NCBI RefSeq assembly: GCF_001428255.1
Contig: NZ_LMRW01000012.1
Location: forward strand, 454,715 to 518,714
DNA: 64,000 nucleotides
Source of the DNA: Agromyces sp. Soil535
GTDB lineage: Bacteria; Actinomycetota; Actinomycetes; Actinomycetales; Microbacteriaceae
Reading direction: 5' to 3'
The notes beneath the pieces were generated by a model that was not told where the DNA came from, did no database searches, and saw only the letters and a program-made list of their open reading frames with translations. Position 1 is the stretch's first letter, and each line of letters starts with the position of its first letter. Shown in pieces: positions 42,022 to 51,949 of this stretch. A program made the position numbers and the translations under genes.

Positions 42022-44076
42022 CCCGATCGTGCATCCGAACCGATGCCGCACGCCGCCCCGCGCCCCTTCGACCGAGTGCTCGTCGCCAACCGCGGCGAGA
42101 TCGCCGTTCGTGTCATCCGCACGCTGCGCCGCCTCGGCATCCGATCGATCGCCGTCTACTCCGACGCCGACGCCGACGCGCCGCACGCGCGGCTCGCCGA
42201 CGAGGCCGTGCGCATCGGGCCGGCGCCTGCGACCGAGAGCTACCTCGACCCTGAGCGAATCATCGCCGCCGCCCTCGAGTCAGGAGCAGAGGCCGTTCAC
42301 CCGGGCTACGGATTCCTCTCGGAGCATGCCGGTTTCGCCGAGGCTTGCCGCGATGCGGGCTTGGTGTTCGTCGGTCCGGGCATCGAAGCGCTCGAGGTGA
42401 TGGGCGACAAGATCCGCGCGAAGCGGCACGTCGAGGCATCCGGTGTGCCGACCGTGCCCGGCGTCGCCGACGCCGCACTCGACGACGCGGCCCTCGTCGC
42501 CGCGTCCGCGTCCGTGGGCTTCCCGCTGCTCGTCAAGCCGTCGGCCGGCGGCGGCGGCAAGGGCATGCAGATCGCCCGCGATGCCGACGAACTCGCCGCC
42601 GCACTGCCTGCGGCCCGCCGCATCGCGCTCGCCGCCTTCGGCGACGACACGCTCCTCATCGAGCGTCTCATCGAGCGGCCGCGCCACATCGAGGTGCAGG
42701 TGCTCGCCGACGCCCACGGCGCCGTCGTGCACCTCGGCGAGCGCGAGTGCTCGCTGCAGCGTCGTCACCAGAAGGTCATCGAGGAGTCGCCCTCGCCGCT
42801 ACTCGATGCCGCGACGCGGTCGCGCATCGGACAGGCCGCGTGCGACGCCGCCCGCAGTGTCGACTACCTCGGCGCGGGCACGGTCGAGTTCCTGGTGTCG
42901 GATGCCGCGCCCGACGAGTTCTTCTTCATCGAGATGAACACCCGGCTCCAGGTCGAGCACCCCGTGACGGAGCTCGTCACCGGCGTCGACCTGGTGGAGC
43001 AGCAGCTTCGGATCGCCTCTGGCGAGCCGCTCGCGTTCACGCAGCAGGAGATCCGGCTGCAGGGGCACGCGATCGAGGCCCGCGTCTATGCGGAGACGCC
43101 GCACCGCGGTTTCCTGCCGTCCACGGGTGCGGTGCTCGCATGGCGTGCCCCGCAGGGCGAGGGCGTGCGAGTCGACGCGGGCATCGACGAGGGCCTCGAG
43201 ATCACCGCCCACTACGACCCGATGATCGCCAAGGTGATCGCGTACGGCTCCGACCGCGCACAGGCCCTCGACCGACTCGACCGCGCACTCGCCGACACCG
43301 TCGTGCTGGGCGTCGACACGAACATCGCCTTCCTCCGGCGCCTGCTCGCCGATACCGCGGTGCGCTCCGGCGACCTCGACACCGGACTCATCGACCGGAT
43401 GCCCGAGGGCGATCTCGCCGGCCTGTCGCCTGCGCTCGTCGACGCGGCAGCGCGCCGATTCGCGCGTGAGGAGGTCGCCGACCGGCTCGCGTCGGCCGCC
43501 ACCGGACCGAGGGCTTGGCAGTCGGCGACGGGCTGGCGTCCGGGATCCGTACACCGGCCCGAGGTACTGATCGCCCCGCGCGATCATCCGCACGACATCC
43601 GCACGGTCGTGGCGGAGCCCGATGGCGCCGCACCCACCCGCCCCGGCGACGAGGTCGTACGGGTCGGCGACGACCGTTCGGTCTGGGTGCACCGCGATGG
43701 CGAGTCGGCCGCCTTCGTGCGCATCGACCGTCGTGCCCACGCCGAGCACCGCCGCGCCGCGACCGAACGCGGAGGCGGCCTCGCCGCCGAGCCCGACCTG
43801 CGCTCACCCATGCCGGGAACCGTCACCGCGGTCTTCGCCGTGGACGGCGACACCGTCGAGGAGGGCGACGCCATCGTCGCCATCGAGGCGATGAAGATGG
43901 AGCATCGCGTCGTCGCCACGTTCGACGGCATCGTGCGGCTCAGCGTCGCCGTGGGCGACCTCGTGAGTCGCGACCAGGCGGTCGCACGCATCGAGCCGCA
44001 CTCCGTGGCATCCGAACCCGAGTCGATCGACGGCCCTCACGAGGGCGCCGTCGCGAACGCATCCCACCAGGAATGA
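42001..44076 (+). CDS. Acyl-CoA carboxylase alpha subunit (biotin carboxylase + biotin carrier)
   Basis: 691 residues from ATG 42001 (GAGAGG just upstream; ATG 42013 possible). The biotin carboxylase domain begins RVLVANRGEIAVRVIRTLRR, with the ATP loop PSAGGGGKGMQIA, ERDCS-like GERECSLQRRHQKVIEESPS and the catalytic EMNTRLQVEHPVTE. The C-terminal biotinyl domain has the AMKM motif (biotin Lys632). It charges biotin with bicarbonate; its carboxyltransferase partner is probably the methylcrotonyl-type beta subunit at 35304. The first ~20 residues look like an in-frame fusion of the duplicated leader. Confidence 0.92.
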   Translation: MVTLMSPPDRASEPMPHAAPRPFDRVLVANRGEIAVRVIRTLRRLGIRSIAVYSDADADAPHARLADEAVRIGPAPATESYLDPERIIAAALESGAEAVHPGYGFLSEHAGFAEACRDAGLVFVGPGIEALEVMGDKIRAKRHVEASGVPTVPGVADAALDDAALVAASASVGFPLLVKPSAGGGGKGMQIARDADELAAALPAARRIALAAFGDDTLLIERLIERPRHIEVQVLADAHGAVVHLGERECSLQRRHQKVIEESPSPLLDAATRSRIGQAACDAARSVDYLGAGTVEFLVSDAAPDEFFFIEMNTRLQVEHPVTELVTGVDLVEQQLRIASGEPLAFTQQEIRLQGHAIEARVYAETPHRGFLPSTGAVLAWRAPQGEGVRVDAGIDEGLEITAHYDPMIAKVIAYGSDRAQALDRLDRALADTVVLGVDTNIAFLRRLLADTAVRSGDLDTGLIDRMPEGDLAGLSPALVDAAARRFAREEVADRLASAATGPRAWQSATGWRPGSVHRPEVLIAPRDHPHDIRTVVAEPDGAAPTRPGDEVVRVGDDRSVWVHRDGESAAFVRIDRRAHAEHRRAATERGGGLAAEPDLRSPMPGTVTAVFAVDGDTVEEGDAIVAIEAMKMEHRVVATFDGIVRLSVAVGDLVSRDQAVARIEPHSVASEPESIDGPHEGAVANASHQE

Positions 44077-44084
44077 GGAGCACC

Positions 44085-45245
44085 ATGCAGGACCTGACCG
44101 ACGAGGAACAGCAGCTGTACGACATGGTCTGCGAGTTCGCCGACACCGTGGTCGCGCCGCAGTCGTACGAGGCCGACCGCACCCACACGCTGTCGATGGA
44201 CGTCGTCGCGCAGATGGGCGAACTCGGGCTCTTCGGCCTGCCGTTCCCCGAGGAGCACGGCGGCCAGGGCGGCGACTACATGGCGCTGTGCCTCGCGATC
44301 GAGGCCCTCGCCCGCGTCGACCAGTCGATCGCGATCACGCTCGAGGCGGCCGTCGGCCTGGGTGCCATGCCGATCTATCGTCACGGCACCGACGAGCAGA
44401 AGGCCGAGTACCTTCCCGACCTCGTCGCCGGGCGCGCACTCGCCGGGTTCGGCCTGACGGAGTCCGAGGCCGGGTCCGACGCCGGGGCGACCCGCACGAC
44501 GGCGGTGCTCGACGGCGAAGAGTGGGTCATCAACGGCTCGAAGCAGTTCATCACCAACTCGGGCACGCCGATCACGAAGTTCGTCACGGTCACGGCGGTG
44601 ACCGGCGAGCGCGAGCGCCCCGACGGCTCGGTCTCGAAGGAGCTCTCGACGATCATCGTGCCGAACGGAACGCCGGGATTCACCGTCGCGCCGGGCTACG
44701 ACAAGTCGGGCTGGCGCGCCTCCGACACGCATCCGCTCACGTTCGACGACGTGCGGGTGCCGGTCGCCAACCTGCTCGGCGAACGCGGTCGCGGCTTCGC
44801 CAACTTCCTGCGCACGCTCGACGAGGGTCGGATCGCGATCGCCGCGCTGGCGACCGGCGTCGCTCAGGGCTGCCTCGACGAGGCGCTCAGCTACGCCAAG
44901 ACGCGCAACGTCTTCGGCGTGCCGATCGCGTCGCACCAGTACGTCGCCTTCACCATCGCCCAGATGCAGGCCCGCGTCTACACCGCACGGCTCGCCTGGC
45001 ACGACGCCGCCCGCCGCGTCGATGCAGACCTTCCGTTCAAGAAGGAGGCCGCGATGGCGAAGCTCATCTCGAGCGACGCCGCCATGCTCAACTCCCGGGA
45101 CGCCACGCAGATCTTCGGCGGCATGGGCTTCATGAACGAGAGCCTCGTGGCGAGGCACTACCGTGACTCGAAGATCCTCGAGATCGGCGAGGGCACGAAC
45201 GAGGTGCAGCTCATGGTCATCGCACGCGAGCTGGGCATCGGCTAG
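44085..45245 (+). CDS. Acyl-CoA dehydrogenase
   Basis: 386 residues from ATG 44085 (GAGGAG four bases upstream). Typical blocks: [80 protein letters not shown] and [20 protein letters not shown]. The C-terminal base is Glu369 (IGEGTNEVQ). In classical isovaleryl-CoA dehydrogenases this place is Ala and the base lies elsewhere, so the substrate could be another short branched acyl-CoA. It passes electrons to ETF, encoded 4 kb upstream under the same operators. Confidence 0.92.
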   Translation: MQDLTDEEQQLYDMVCEFADTVVAPQSYEADRTHTLSMDVVAQMGELGLFGLPFPEEHGGQGGDYMALCLAIEALARVDQSIAITLEAAVGLGAMPIYRHGTDEQKAEYLPDLVAGRALAGFGLTESEAGSDAGATRTTAVLDGEEWVINGSKQFITNSGTPITKFVTVTAVTGERERPDGSVSKELSTIIVPNGTPGFTVAPGYDKSGWRASDTHPLTFDDVRVPVANLLGERGRGFANFLRTLDEGRIAIAALATGVAQGCLDEALSYAKTRNVFGVPIASHQYVAFTIAQMQARVYTARLAWHDAARRVDADLPFKKEAAMAKLISSDAAMLNSRDATQIFGGMGFMNESLVARHYRDSKILEIGEGTNEVQLMVIARELGIG

Positions 45246-45255
45246 GAGGTTCACC

Positions 45256-45777
45256 ATGACGGATGCCCCAATGCGCGAAGTCGTGCAGCGCGGGCTCTGG
45301 TACGAGGAGTTCGAGGAGGGCGTGCGCTACCTGCATCGCCCAGGACGCACGGTCACCGAGGCCGACAATGTGCTGTTCACCACCCTCACCATGAACCCGC
45401 AGCCGCTCCACCTCGACGCGGCGTGGTCGGCCGGTCAGCCGTTCGGGCAGCGACTCGTGAACTCGCTCTTCACGCTGTCGACGCTCGTGGGCCAGTCGGT
45501 CGGCCAGCTCACGCAGGGCACGCTCGTGGCGAACCTCGGATTCGGCGAGGTGGCGTTCCCGCACCCGGTCTTCGTCGGCGACACCCTCTACGGCGAGAGC
45601 GTCGTCACGTCCAAGCGCGAATCGGCGTCGCGCCCGGGCCAGGGGCTCGTGGTGCTCGCGCACACGGCGCGCAACCAGGACGGCGTCGTGGTCGCGACCG
45701 CATCGCGCACCATGCTCGTGTGGACGCGCGAGGCCGGCGAGCGGCAGCCGGCCGCAGGCGGCGCGGCGAGCGCATGA
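45256..45777 (+). CDS. MaoC-family hot-dog hydratase
   Basis: 173 residues from ATG 45256 (AGGAGG six bases upstream). MaoC-like (R)-hydratase features: [40 protein letters not shown] (the D/N...H dyad region) and [20 protein letters not shown]. Placed after the acyl-CoA dehydrogenase and carboxylase, it probably hydrates the unsaturated CoA ester, such as 3-methylglutaconyl-CoA or a related mesaconyl-type ester. Its stop overlaps the next start. Confidence 0.9.
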   Translation: MTDAPMREVVQRGLWYEEFEEGVRYLHRPGRTVTEADNVLFTTLTMNPQPLHLDAAWSAGQPFGQRLVNSLFTLSTLVGQSVGQLTQGTLVANLGFGEVAFPHPVFVGDTLYGESVVTSKRESASRPGQGLVVLAHTARNQDGVVVATASRTMLVWTREAGERQPAAGGAASA

Positions 45778-46592
45778 CGCATCCGCCGTTCCGATTCGGC
45801 CCGGCGCTGCTCTTCTGCCCGGCCGACCGGCCCGACCGCTTCGCGAAGGCGGCTGAGCGATCCGACGCGGTGATCCTCGACCTCGAGGATGCTGTCGCCG
45901 ACGACGCCAAGCATGCCGCCCGGCTCGCGCTCCTCGCAGCGACGCTCGACCCCGAGCGCGTGATCGTGCGCGTGAACCCAGCGTCCAGCGCCCACTTCGC
46001 CGACGACGTCGCCGCCCTCGCGACGACGGAGTACCGCACGGTGATGCTCGCCAAGTGCGAGGACACCGCCGACCTCGTCGACCTCGAGGAGTTCGAGGTG
46101 ATCGCCCTGTGCGAGACCGCCAGGGGCGTGCTCGCCGCGGTTGAGGTCGCGGCCCTGCCCAACGTGTCGGCGCTCATGTGGGGGGCAGAGGACCTCGTCG
46201 CGTCGCTCGGCGGATCGTCGAGCCGTCACGCCGACGGCCGCTACCGGGATGTCGCGACGCACGCCAGGTCCCAGGTGCTGCTCGCGGCGGGTGCGCACGG
46301 CGTCGCCGCGATCGACACGGTCCACCTCGAGATCGCCGACGCCGCGGGCCTGCGCGCCGAGGCGGAGGACGCGGCCGCGCTCGGATTCGCGGCGACCGCC
46401 TGCATCCACCCCTCGCAGGTCGCGGTCGTGCGGGAGGCGTACCGCCCCGATCCCGAGCGGCTCGAGTGGGCGCGCGCCGTGCTCGCGACCGCGGCATCCG
46501 AGCCCGGGGTGTTCGTGTTCCGCGGGGACATGGTCGATGCTCCGGTCCTGCGGCAGGCCGAGGCGCTCGTCCGGCGTGCCGGGCGGCCCTGA
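45774..46592 (+). CDS. HpcH/HpaI (CitE-like) CoA-ester lyase
   Basis: 272 residues; ATG overlaps the MaoC stop (ATGA). The CitE pattern is clear: [40 protein letters not shown], the metal-ligand Glu in [40 protein letters not shown] and [20 protein letters not shown]. Such lyases cleave beta-hydroxyacyl-CoA esters (malyl-, citramalyl-type). Operon context suggests it cleaves the hydrated product of MaoC, in the place where HMG-CoA lyase would act; no HMG-CoA lyase gene is present here. Confidence 0.9.
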   Translation: MTHPPFRFGPALLFCPADRPDRFAKAAERSDAVILDLEDAVADDAKHAARLALLAATLDPERVIVRVNPASSAHFADDVAALATTEYRTVMLAKCEDTADLVDLEEFEVIALCETARGVLAAVEVAALPNVSALMWGAEDLVASLGGSSSRHADGRYRDVATHARSQVLLAAGAHGVAAIDTVHLEIADAAGLRAEAEDAAALGFAATACIHPSQVAVVREAYRPDPERLEWARAVLATAASEPGVFVFRGDMVDAPVLRQAEALVRRAGRP

Positions 46593-46599
46593 CCGCACG

Positions 46600-46651
46600 C
46601 CTCAACGAGCGGATGCCACGACGCGACGCCGCGGCATCCGCTCGGTCGAGG
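46600..46651. terminator. Terminator-like hairpin between convergent genes
   Basis: A perfect 12-bp stem, CGAGCGGATGCC with GGCATCCGCTCG, encloses a 15-base loop and is extended by CCTC/GAGG pairs after a two-base mismatch. It sits between the ends of the CitE-like gene and the ABC permease gene. Confidence 0.65.
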
Positions 46652-46655
46652 CCTC

Positions 46656-47449
46656 TCAGATCGCGACGTCCCGTCGCCGGAACACGAGCCAGCCCACGAG
46701 GAGGAAGAGCGCGGCAACGCCGTAGACGAGCCAGATGCGCCAGTCCCACCCCTCGGTGACCGGGTCGGCGCCGTAGGCCCAGCTGAACGGCGAGAATTCG
46801 TGCAGCCAATTCAGGTCCTCGGTCTGGTTGCCGAGCGCGTTGACGGTGTAGCCGTACACCGCGACGGCGGCGCCGGCGCCGAGCGACCAGCTGCGTCGCC
46901 CGGTGACGCCGCCGACGGCGATCGATGCCGACGCGGCCAACAGGCCGAGGCCGACGAACGCCCCGGCGGCGGCGAACAGCGGAGCGACCTCGACCCCGAG
47001 GTCGCTCGGCCCGTTCAGCGCGAGCACCATCACGACGGCGACGAGGCCCAGCCATGCCAGCTTGACCGCAACCGCCGCCGTCCGCTCGGCGTAGAGCTGG
47101 CCGCGCGTGACGCCGTGCGCGAGCGTGAGCTCGAGTTGGCCGGTCTCCTCGTCGTTCGCGATGGCGCCGGTGCCCCAGCCGACGGCGGCGATCGAGATCA
47201 TCACCAAGCCGACGAGGCCGAAGAACGTGGCCTGCACGTATCCGGCGCCGGTCGCGATCTGGTCGTACCCGAGCGTGTTCACGAGCTCGGGCGGAAGCGA
47301 GGCGATCATCTCCTCGAACTGCCCGTTCGAGGCGAGCGACGAGTAGACGGGCAGGTAGATGGCGAGGATGGCGACGATGCCCGCGCTCCAGCCGAGGAGC
47401 CCGCGCCAGCCGTCGAAGAGCGTGCGGCGGAAGAGGGGCAGCACGCGCT

Positions 47450-47453
<4 letters not shown>
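46656..47453 (-). CDS. ABC-2 type transporter permease
   Basis: 265 residues with six hydrophobic helices: LGWSAGIVAILAIYLPVYSS, ATFFGLVGLVMISIAAVGWG, AVKLAWLGLVAVVMVLALNG, AAGAFVGLGLLAASASIAVG, WSLGAGAAVAVYGYTVNALG and WRIWLVYGVAALFLLVGWLV. The layout fits ABC-2 exporters. The start overlaps the ATPase stop by four bases, so it is the membrane half of that transporter. Last gene of the regulator-ATPase-permease operon. Confidence 0.88.
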
Positions 47454-48379
<926 letters not shown>

Positions 48380-48430
48380 CTCTGGTCCTTTCAGGGTCGA
48401 ATGAGGGACGGATGCCGCGTTGCGGGCCCC

Positions 48431-49162
48431 TCACCAGGTGTCGGGTCGACCGTGCGTCGGGGGATCGGGGTCCTGGTTCGGGTTGCCGGGTCCCTTGTCG
48501 GATCGCGGTTCGCTCCCCGTCGGGGCGACACCCCTGAGCGCTTCGTCGGCGGCGTCGAGCATGCGGGAGTCGGCGTAGAGGCCGTGCGTGTAGAGCTCGA
48601 GCATGGGCCGGGTCATCCGCCGGATCGTTGCAGAACTCGCGAACGGCGTGCCCATCGCGCGCGCGAGCTGGTCGCGCAGGAGCAGCGGCGCGAGACCGTG
48701 GACGGTGATGATCAGGGCCCGCATCCCGGGATCGGAGCTCTCGCGCATCGACCCGTCGGCGACGCCGGCGTCGAGCATCGCGGCAGTGTCGTGCACGAGA
48801 CGGTCGAAGAGCCGGTTGCCGCCCTCGGTGCCATCGGCCAGCATCGTCGCGAAATAGTCGATGTAGGGCCGGAAGCGCTCTGGGTCGTCGAGCCACTCCC
48901 GGATGGTGGCGGCGACCTCGGGCGCCGCAACCCGGGTCTTCTCGCCGATGAGTTGCGTCGCGAGCCAGTCGTCGCACGCGTGCCGCAGGGCCTCCTTCGA
49001 CCCGAAGTGGTGGATGACGAGGGCCGGGCTGACGCCCGCGTCGGCGGCGATCTCCCGGACACTGGTGCGGTCGTACCCCTGCGCGCCGAAGCGCGCGATC
49101 GCCGCATCCCGGATCCGGGCCGACGCGGTCGCGTCCTCGAACGGGACTGAACGCACGTTCAT
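48431..49162 (-). CDS. TetR-family regulator of the ABC exporter
   Basis: 243 residues from ATG 49162. The HTH is ARIRDAAIARFGAQGYDRTS, VREIAADAGVSPALVIHHFG, SKEALRHACD. The C-terminal helical domain ends in a Pro/Asp-rich tail of about 30 residues (PTGSEPRSDKGPGNPNQDPD). It leads the operon with the ABC ATPase and permease, which suggests ligand-induced export of a toxic compound. A 14-bp near-palindrome lies just before its start. Confidence 0.87.
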   Translation of the reverse strand: MNVRSVPFEDATASARIRDAAIARFGAQGYDRTSVREIAADAGVSPALVIHHFGSKEALRHACDDWLATQLIGEKTRVAAPEVAATIREWLDDPERFRPYIDYFATMLADGTEGGNRLFDRLVHDTAAMLDAGVADGSMRESSDPGMRALIITVHGLAPLLLRDQLARAMGTPFASSATIRRMTRPMLELYTHGLYADSRMLDAADEALRGVAPTGSEPRSDKGPGNPNQDPDPPTHGRPDTW

Positions 49163-49167
49163 GATCC

Positions 49168-49181
49168 TAAACACGTGTTCA
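49168..49181. promoter_or_regulatory. Candidate operator of the ABC-exporter TetR
   Basis: TAAACACGTGTTCA, with a perfect 10-bp core AACACGTGTT (49170-49179), ends six bases from the TetR start codon. This position suits autorepression. Confidence 0.55.
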
Positions 49182-49308
49182 ATCCTTCGCAACCACACGT
49201 CCCCAGATCAGGGGCCATAGCATGGCGTTCGCCTCCATTTCGGGGGACACGCCGCTCAGTCAATGCAAACGATTCGGTAACGGTTGGGAAGGGTTCACCC
49301 TGTCTTCC

Positions 49309-49324
49309 GGGGTACAGGTACCCC
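49309..49324 (+). promoter_or_regulatory. Palindrome upstream of the aldo/keto reductase gene
   Basis: GGGGTAC-AG-GTACCCC is a perfect inverted repeat. A TATTCT possible -10 box follows at 49332-49337, and a strong GGAGGAGG ribosome site at 49353-49360. A regulator could bind here. Confidence 0.45.
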
Positions 49325-49366
49325 GAGGACGTATTCTCAGAGTCAATCCTGGGGAGGAGGGGGCGC

Positions 49367-50458
49367 GTGGCACGACGGCACAGCTACCGGGCCCACGCGG
49401 CGAGCGTCGCGGGGGCGACGCTCGTCGATGGCGTGATGACGGCGTCGATGGACGACACGACGAGCGTCACGGCGTCACCCACGCCGACCCTGCGCGTCGA
49501 GACCGTCGAGTCGAACACCCTGTCGGGGCCGATCACGGTGCCGGTGCGCACGACGCTCGGAGGGACCGATCTCGCGGCGCACCCGCTCGCACTCGGCGGC
49601 AGCACATTCGGGTGGACGCTGGGGCCGGACGACGCGTTCGCCGTGCTCGACCGCTTCGCCGGCACCGGCGGCGACCTCCTCGACACGGCCGACAGCTACG
49701 CGGCCGGGCGCAGCGAGTCGATCATCGGCTCATGGATGCGCTCGCGGCACACGCGTGACCGCATGCGGGTCATGACCAAGGTCGGCCGCCACCCCGACCA
49801 CGAGGGCCTCGCCCCGGTCGACATCCGTGCCGCGGTCGACGACTCGCTGCTCCGACTCGGCACCGACCGCATCGACGTGCTGTTCTTCCACGGCGACGAC
49901 CCCCGGGTTCCCCTCGAGGAGAGCCTCGGCGCCGTCGACGCCCTCATCGGCCAGGGCAAGGTGCTCGCGATCGGCGCCTCCGACTTCTCACCCGAACGCC
50001 TCATCGAGGCGCGCGTGCTCGCGGCGAACGGACTGCCGCGCTTCGAACTCCTCACGACCCGCTACAACCTCATGGAGCGACGCCCTTTCGAGGGTGCCAC
50101 CGAACTCGTGGCGCACGCGCAGGGCGTCGCCGTGCTGCCGTACTTCGCGCTCGCGAACGGCTTCCTCGGCGGGCAGGTGCGGCGGCGCTCCGAGGTTCGC
50201 CGCGACGCCCGCGGCGAGCGGCTCGCCCGCCACCTCGGCCGTCGCGGTCACCGCGTGCTGGCGGCGCTCGACGAGATCGCCTTCGCGCATGGGGTCCAGC
50301 CCGCGACGATCGCGCTCGCGTGGCTCCTCGCGAAGCCCACGGTGGCGGCGCCGGTGGCGAGCGCCACGCGGCCCGACCAGGTCGACGCGCTCATCGCCGC
50401 GGCATCCGTGGAACTGCACCGCTCGGACCTCGTCGAGCTCGACCGCGCGTCCGCCTGA
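49367..50458 (+). CDS. Aldo/keto reductase with unusual N-terminal extension
   Basis: 363 residues from GTG 49367, six bases after GGAGGAGG. The AKR barrel starts near residue 60 (RTTLGGTDLAAHPLALGGST). Catalytic residues are present: DTADSYAAGRSESIIG (Asp, Tyr), VMTKVGRHPD (Lys) and VLFFHGDDPRVP (His), with GKVLAIGASDFSPERL and ALAWLLAKPTVAAPVASATR for NADPH binding. The first ~58 residues (VARRHSYRAHAASVAGATLV and a Thr/Val-rich stretch) are not part of the fold. Start choices inside the barrel (49436, 49448) are possible. Confidence 0.85.
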   Translation: MARRHSYRAHAASVAGATLVDGVMTASMDDTTSVTASPTPTLRVETVESNTLSGPITVPVRTTLGGTDLAAHPLALGGSTFGWTLGPDDAFAVLDRFAGTGGDLLDTADSYAAGRSESIIGSWMRSRHTRDRMRVMTKVGRHPDHEGLAPVDIRAAVDDSLLRLGTDRIDVLFFHGDDPRVPLEESLGAVDALIGQGKVLAIGASDFSPERLIEARVLAANGLPRFELLTTRYNLMERRPFEGATELVAHAQGVAVLPYFALANGFLGGQVRRRSEVRRDARGERLARHLGRRGHRVLAALDEIAFAHGVQPATIALAWLLAKPTVAAPVASATRPDQVDALIAAASVELHRSDLVELDRASA

Positions 50459-50525
50459 CGCGCGCAGGCGCGCCGTTGCGCCGTCGCCCTGCCCGATCCG
50501 GCCGGGGTGACATAGGCTGGACGGG

Positions 50526-51911
50526 ATGAACGGCGCCGTCGACCTCCCACTCGGCCAGGCCGAACTCTCCTTCACGGCAGCAGGCGACGCGCGAGTCCGG
50601 CGCAGTGTGCTCCGGTCGGGCGTTCGGGTGCTCAGCGAACAGGTGCCCGGCAGTCGCAGCGTCACCGTCGGCTTCTGGGTCGCCGTGGGCTCGCGCGACG
50701 AGCACTACGCGGATGCCACGCACCCCGCCACCTACGGCTCCACGCACTTCCTCGAGCACCTGCTCTTCAAGGGCACCACGAGCCGCTCCGCGCTCGACAT
50801 CGCGATCTCCTTCGACGCCGTCGGCGGCGAGCACAATGCGCTCACCGCGAAGGAGTACACGTGCTACTACGCCAAGGTGCAGGACCGCGACCTGCCCATG
50901 GCGGTCGACGTGCTCGCCGACATGTTCACGTCGTCGCTGCTCGATCCGGTCGAGTTCGACAACGAGCGCGGCGTCATCCTCGAGGAGCTCTCGATGGCCG
51001 GCGACGACCCTGCGGACGTCGCGAACGAACGCTTCTTCGAGGCGGTGCTGGGGCAGCACCCGCTCGGCCGGCCGATCGGCGGCAGCCCAGAGACGATCCG
51101 TGCCGCAACGCGGGACGCGGTGCGGGAGCACTACCGGGCGAACTACCGTCCGCAGGACCTCGTCGTCACGGTGGCCGGGGCGGTCGACCACGACGTGCTC
51201 CTCACGGAGCTCGAGGTCGCCCTCACCAGACACGGATGGGACCTCTCGATCGAGGGAGCGCCCGTCGAGCGCCGAACCACCGAGCCCGCCGAGCTCGCGC
51301 CGGGCACCGCGCTCACCGTGGTGCCGCGCCCCACCGAGCAGGTGAACCTGCTGCTCGGCGTGCCGGGGCTCGTGGCCACCGACGAGCGGCGCTCCACCAT
51401 GAGCGTGCTCAACGCGATCTTCGGCTCCGGCATGTCGTCGCGGCTGTTCCAGCAGGTGCGTGAGCGCCGCGGCCTCGCCTATTCCGTGTACTCGTTCGCG
51501 CCCGGCTACTCCGACGCGGGCCTGTTCGGGATGTACGCCGGGTGCGCCCCGGCGAAGGCCGGCACCGTCGCGGCGCTCATGCGCACCGAACTCGAGCGGG
51601 TCGCCGAGCACGGCGTCACGGCCGACGAGCTGCGTCGCGCCGGCGGACAGCTGGGCGGCGCCTCGGCGCTCGCGCTCGAGGACTCCGACACTCGGATGTC
51701 CCGGCTCGGGCGGGCCGAGCTCACGCTCGGCGAGTTCGCCGACCTCGATGAGGCCCTCCGCCGCATCGCACTCGTCACGGTCGACGACGTGCAGGCGCTG
51801 GCGGCGGACCTCGTATCCTGGCCCTTCTCGCTGGTCGCCGTCGGCGCGACCGACGAGGCGGCCTTTCGTGGTGCGGTCGACGAGATCGCACCCAGCACCG
51901 ACGTCGCCTGA
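50526..51911 (+). CDS. M16-family zinc metallopeptidase
   Basis: 461 residues. The inverted zinc motif HFLEHLLFKG (HxxEH) with the downstream Glu in ERGVILEELSM marks the active subunit type. The remaining structure follows processing peptidase-like proteins: VLSEQVPGSRSVTVGFWVAV, PLGRPIGGSPETIRA and GSGMSSRLFQQVRERRGLAY. These peptidases degrade small peptides in the cytoplasm. In actinobacteria this gene commonly stands near dapB and pnp. TAGGCT lies seven bases before the ATG (leaderless pattern). Confidence 0.94.
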   Translation: MNGAVDLPLGQAELSFTAAGDARVRRSVLRSGVRVLSEQVPGSRSVTVGFWVAVGSRDEHYADATHPATYGSTHFLEHLLFKGTTSRSALDIAISFDAVGGEHNALTAKEYTCYYAKVQDRDLPMAVDVLADMFTSSLLDPVEFDNERGVILEELSMAGDDPADVANERFFEAVLGQHPLGRPIGGSPETIRAATRDAVREHYRANYRPQDLVVTVAGAVDHDVLLTELEVALTRHGWDLSIEGAPVERRTTEPAELAPGTALTVVPRPTEQVNLLLGVPGLVATDERRSTMSVLNAIFGSGMSSRLFQQVRERRGLAYSVYSFAPGYSDAGLFGMYAGCAPAKAGTVAALMRTELERVAEHGVTADELRRAGGQLGGASALALEDSDTRMSRLGRAELTLGEFADLDEALRRIALVTVDDVQALAADLVSWPFSLVAVGATDEAAFRGAVDEIAPSTDVA

Positions 51912-51949
51912 CGCCGGCACCGATCGACGCAGTACAGGAAAGCGGAACC

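Noticed and set aside
49250..49366. c-di-AMP (ydaO-type) riboswitch before the reductase gene
   Set aside because: Some GGTAACGG and GGGG elements recall it, but the conserved ydaO core could not be found.
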